DNA of 5,829 bases from Prevotellaceae bacterium (lineage in GTDB: Bacteria; Bacteroidota; Bacteroidia; Bacteroidales; UBA932). Made by a program: the position numbers and the translations under genes. The stretch spans positions 1 through 5,829 of the forward strand of contig JAITOI010000028.1 of assembly GCA_031289995.1 (NCBI GenBank). The letters are read 5' to 3'. Positions within the stretch are counted from its first letter, which is position 1, and the number at the start of each line of letters is the position of its first letter. The notes below the pieces were generated by a model, which saw nothing but the letters and a program-made list of their open reading frames with translations, searched no databases and had not been told where the DNA came from. This document shows, piece by piece, positions 5,591 through 5,829 of this stretch.

Positions 5591-5829
5591 ATGAACACCT
5601 ACTATTTTGCGCAGCTATCAGCCGATTCGGTTGACCTAAAGTGCCTGCTCATCAACAAGGGCGTGCGGGTTGAAGTGGAGGTGTACGACCGCTGGGAAGG
5701 TCGGGTGCGCCTGAACCGAAACCCGCTCTGGTGCAACAGCTTTTTGCTGTCCGACGGCACCAACGTTTACCTTACCGACATGGGCGAGCGCGGCGATACG
5801 CCATTTCGCATAGCGCTGCTGCCCGACGG
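5591..5829 (+). CDS. Unrecognised protein, N-terminal 79 residues only
   Basis: The frame opens at ATG 5591 and runs without a stop to the right edge, giving 79 complete residues starting MNTYYFAQLSADSVDLKCLL. There is no signal peptide or membrane helix in the visible part, so it looks cytoplasmic. The segment alternates charged and hydrophobic residues (RVEVEVYDRWEGRVRL, GTNVYLTDMG), suggesting beta-strands. Two cysteines (Cys18, Cys48) are present, with no metal-binding spacing. Codon use (GCC, CTG, GAC, GGC favoured) resembles the neighbouring genes, supporting a real gene. I do not recognise the family. It sits 82 bp after the PepSY-like stop in the same direction; the hairpin lies between, and no promoter matching TAnnTTTG is visible close upstream, so it may depend on readthrough. 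Confidence 0.7.
   Translation, partial: MNTYYFAQLSADSVDLKCLLINKGVRVEVEVYDRWEGRVRLNRNPLWCNSFLLSDGTNVYLTDMGERGDTPFRIALLPD

Noticed and set aside
1..5829. Search for CRISPR arrays, tRNA/rRNA, transposases, integrase sites, and toxin-antitoxin or defence genes
   Set aside because: No regularly spaced long repeats, no tRNA-like arms, and all sizeable coding space is accounted for by the seven genes listed.

Overview
The window looks like chromosomal DNA of a Bacteroidetes (Bacteroidota) bacterium, most likely a Bacteroidales-like lineage. Three things point there. It carries a gldE-gldD pair. It has no convincing Shine-Dalgarno sequences; instead, A/T-rich leaders sit in front of the start codons. 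Its three promoter candidates match the Bacteroidetes primary sigma pattern (TTTG or TTG, 18-20 bp, then TAnnTTTGC). The coding DNA is fairly GC-rich, broken by short A/T tracts at Lys/Ile/Phe codons. The genus cannot be named from sequence alone.

Layout. Positions 1-2141, minus strand: a LacI-family regulator followed 21 bp later by a tagaturonate reductase (uxaB), which runs off the left edge. This is probably the start of a hexuronate (galacturonate) catabolic operon with its own regulator encoded first. Positions 2142-2320: a divergent intergenic region where two opposed promoter candidates overlap by 17 bp. Positions 2321-4903, plus strand: a compact operon of gldE (CNNM/CBS membrane protein), gldD (lipoprotein) and an Sfp-type 4'-phosphopantetheinyl transferase. 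Both gldE and the transferase lack any usable ATG and appear to start at TTG. Positions 4904-5061: a dense regulatory stretch with a probable terminator, a promoter, an 18-bp near-palindrome at the expected transcription start and a leader hairpin. Positions 5062-5508: a small exported PepSY-like protein. Positions 5509-5590: a strong 13-bp hairpin with a T-rich tail. Position 5591 to the right edge: the beginning of an unrecognised protein.

How the parts work together. The left block is sugar-acid catabolism under a dedicated repressor or activator. The middle block is cell-envelope/gliding-associated housekeeping plus carrier-protein activation. The right block is a separately transcribed periplasmic protein. 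I see no phage, insertion sequence, CRISPR, toxin-antitoxin or defence genes and no RNA genes, and no clear evidence of an undescribed multi-gene system. The most interesting signals are regulatory: the overlapping divergent promoters and the layered control region upstream of the PepSY-like gene.
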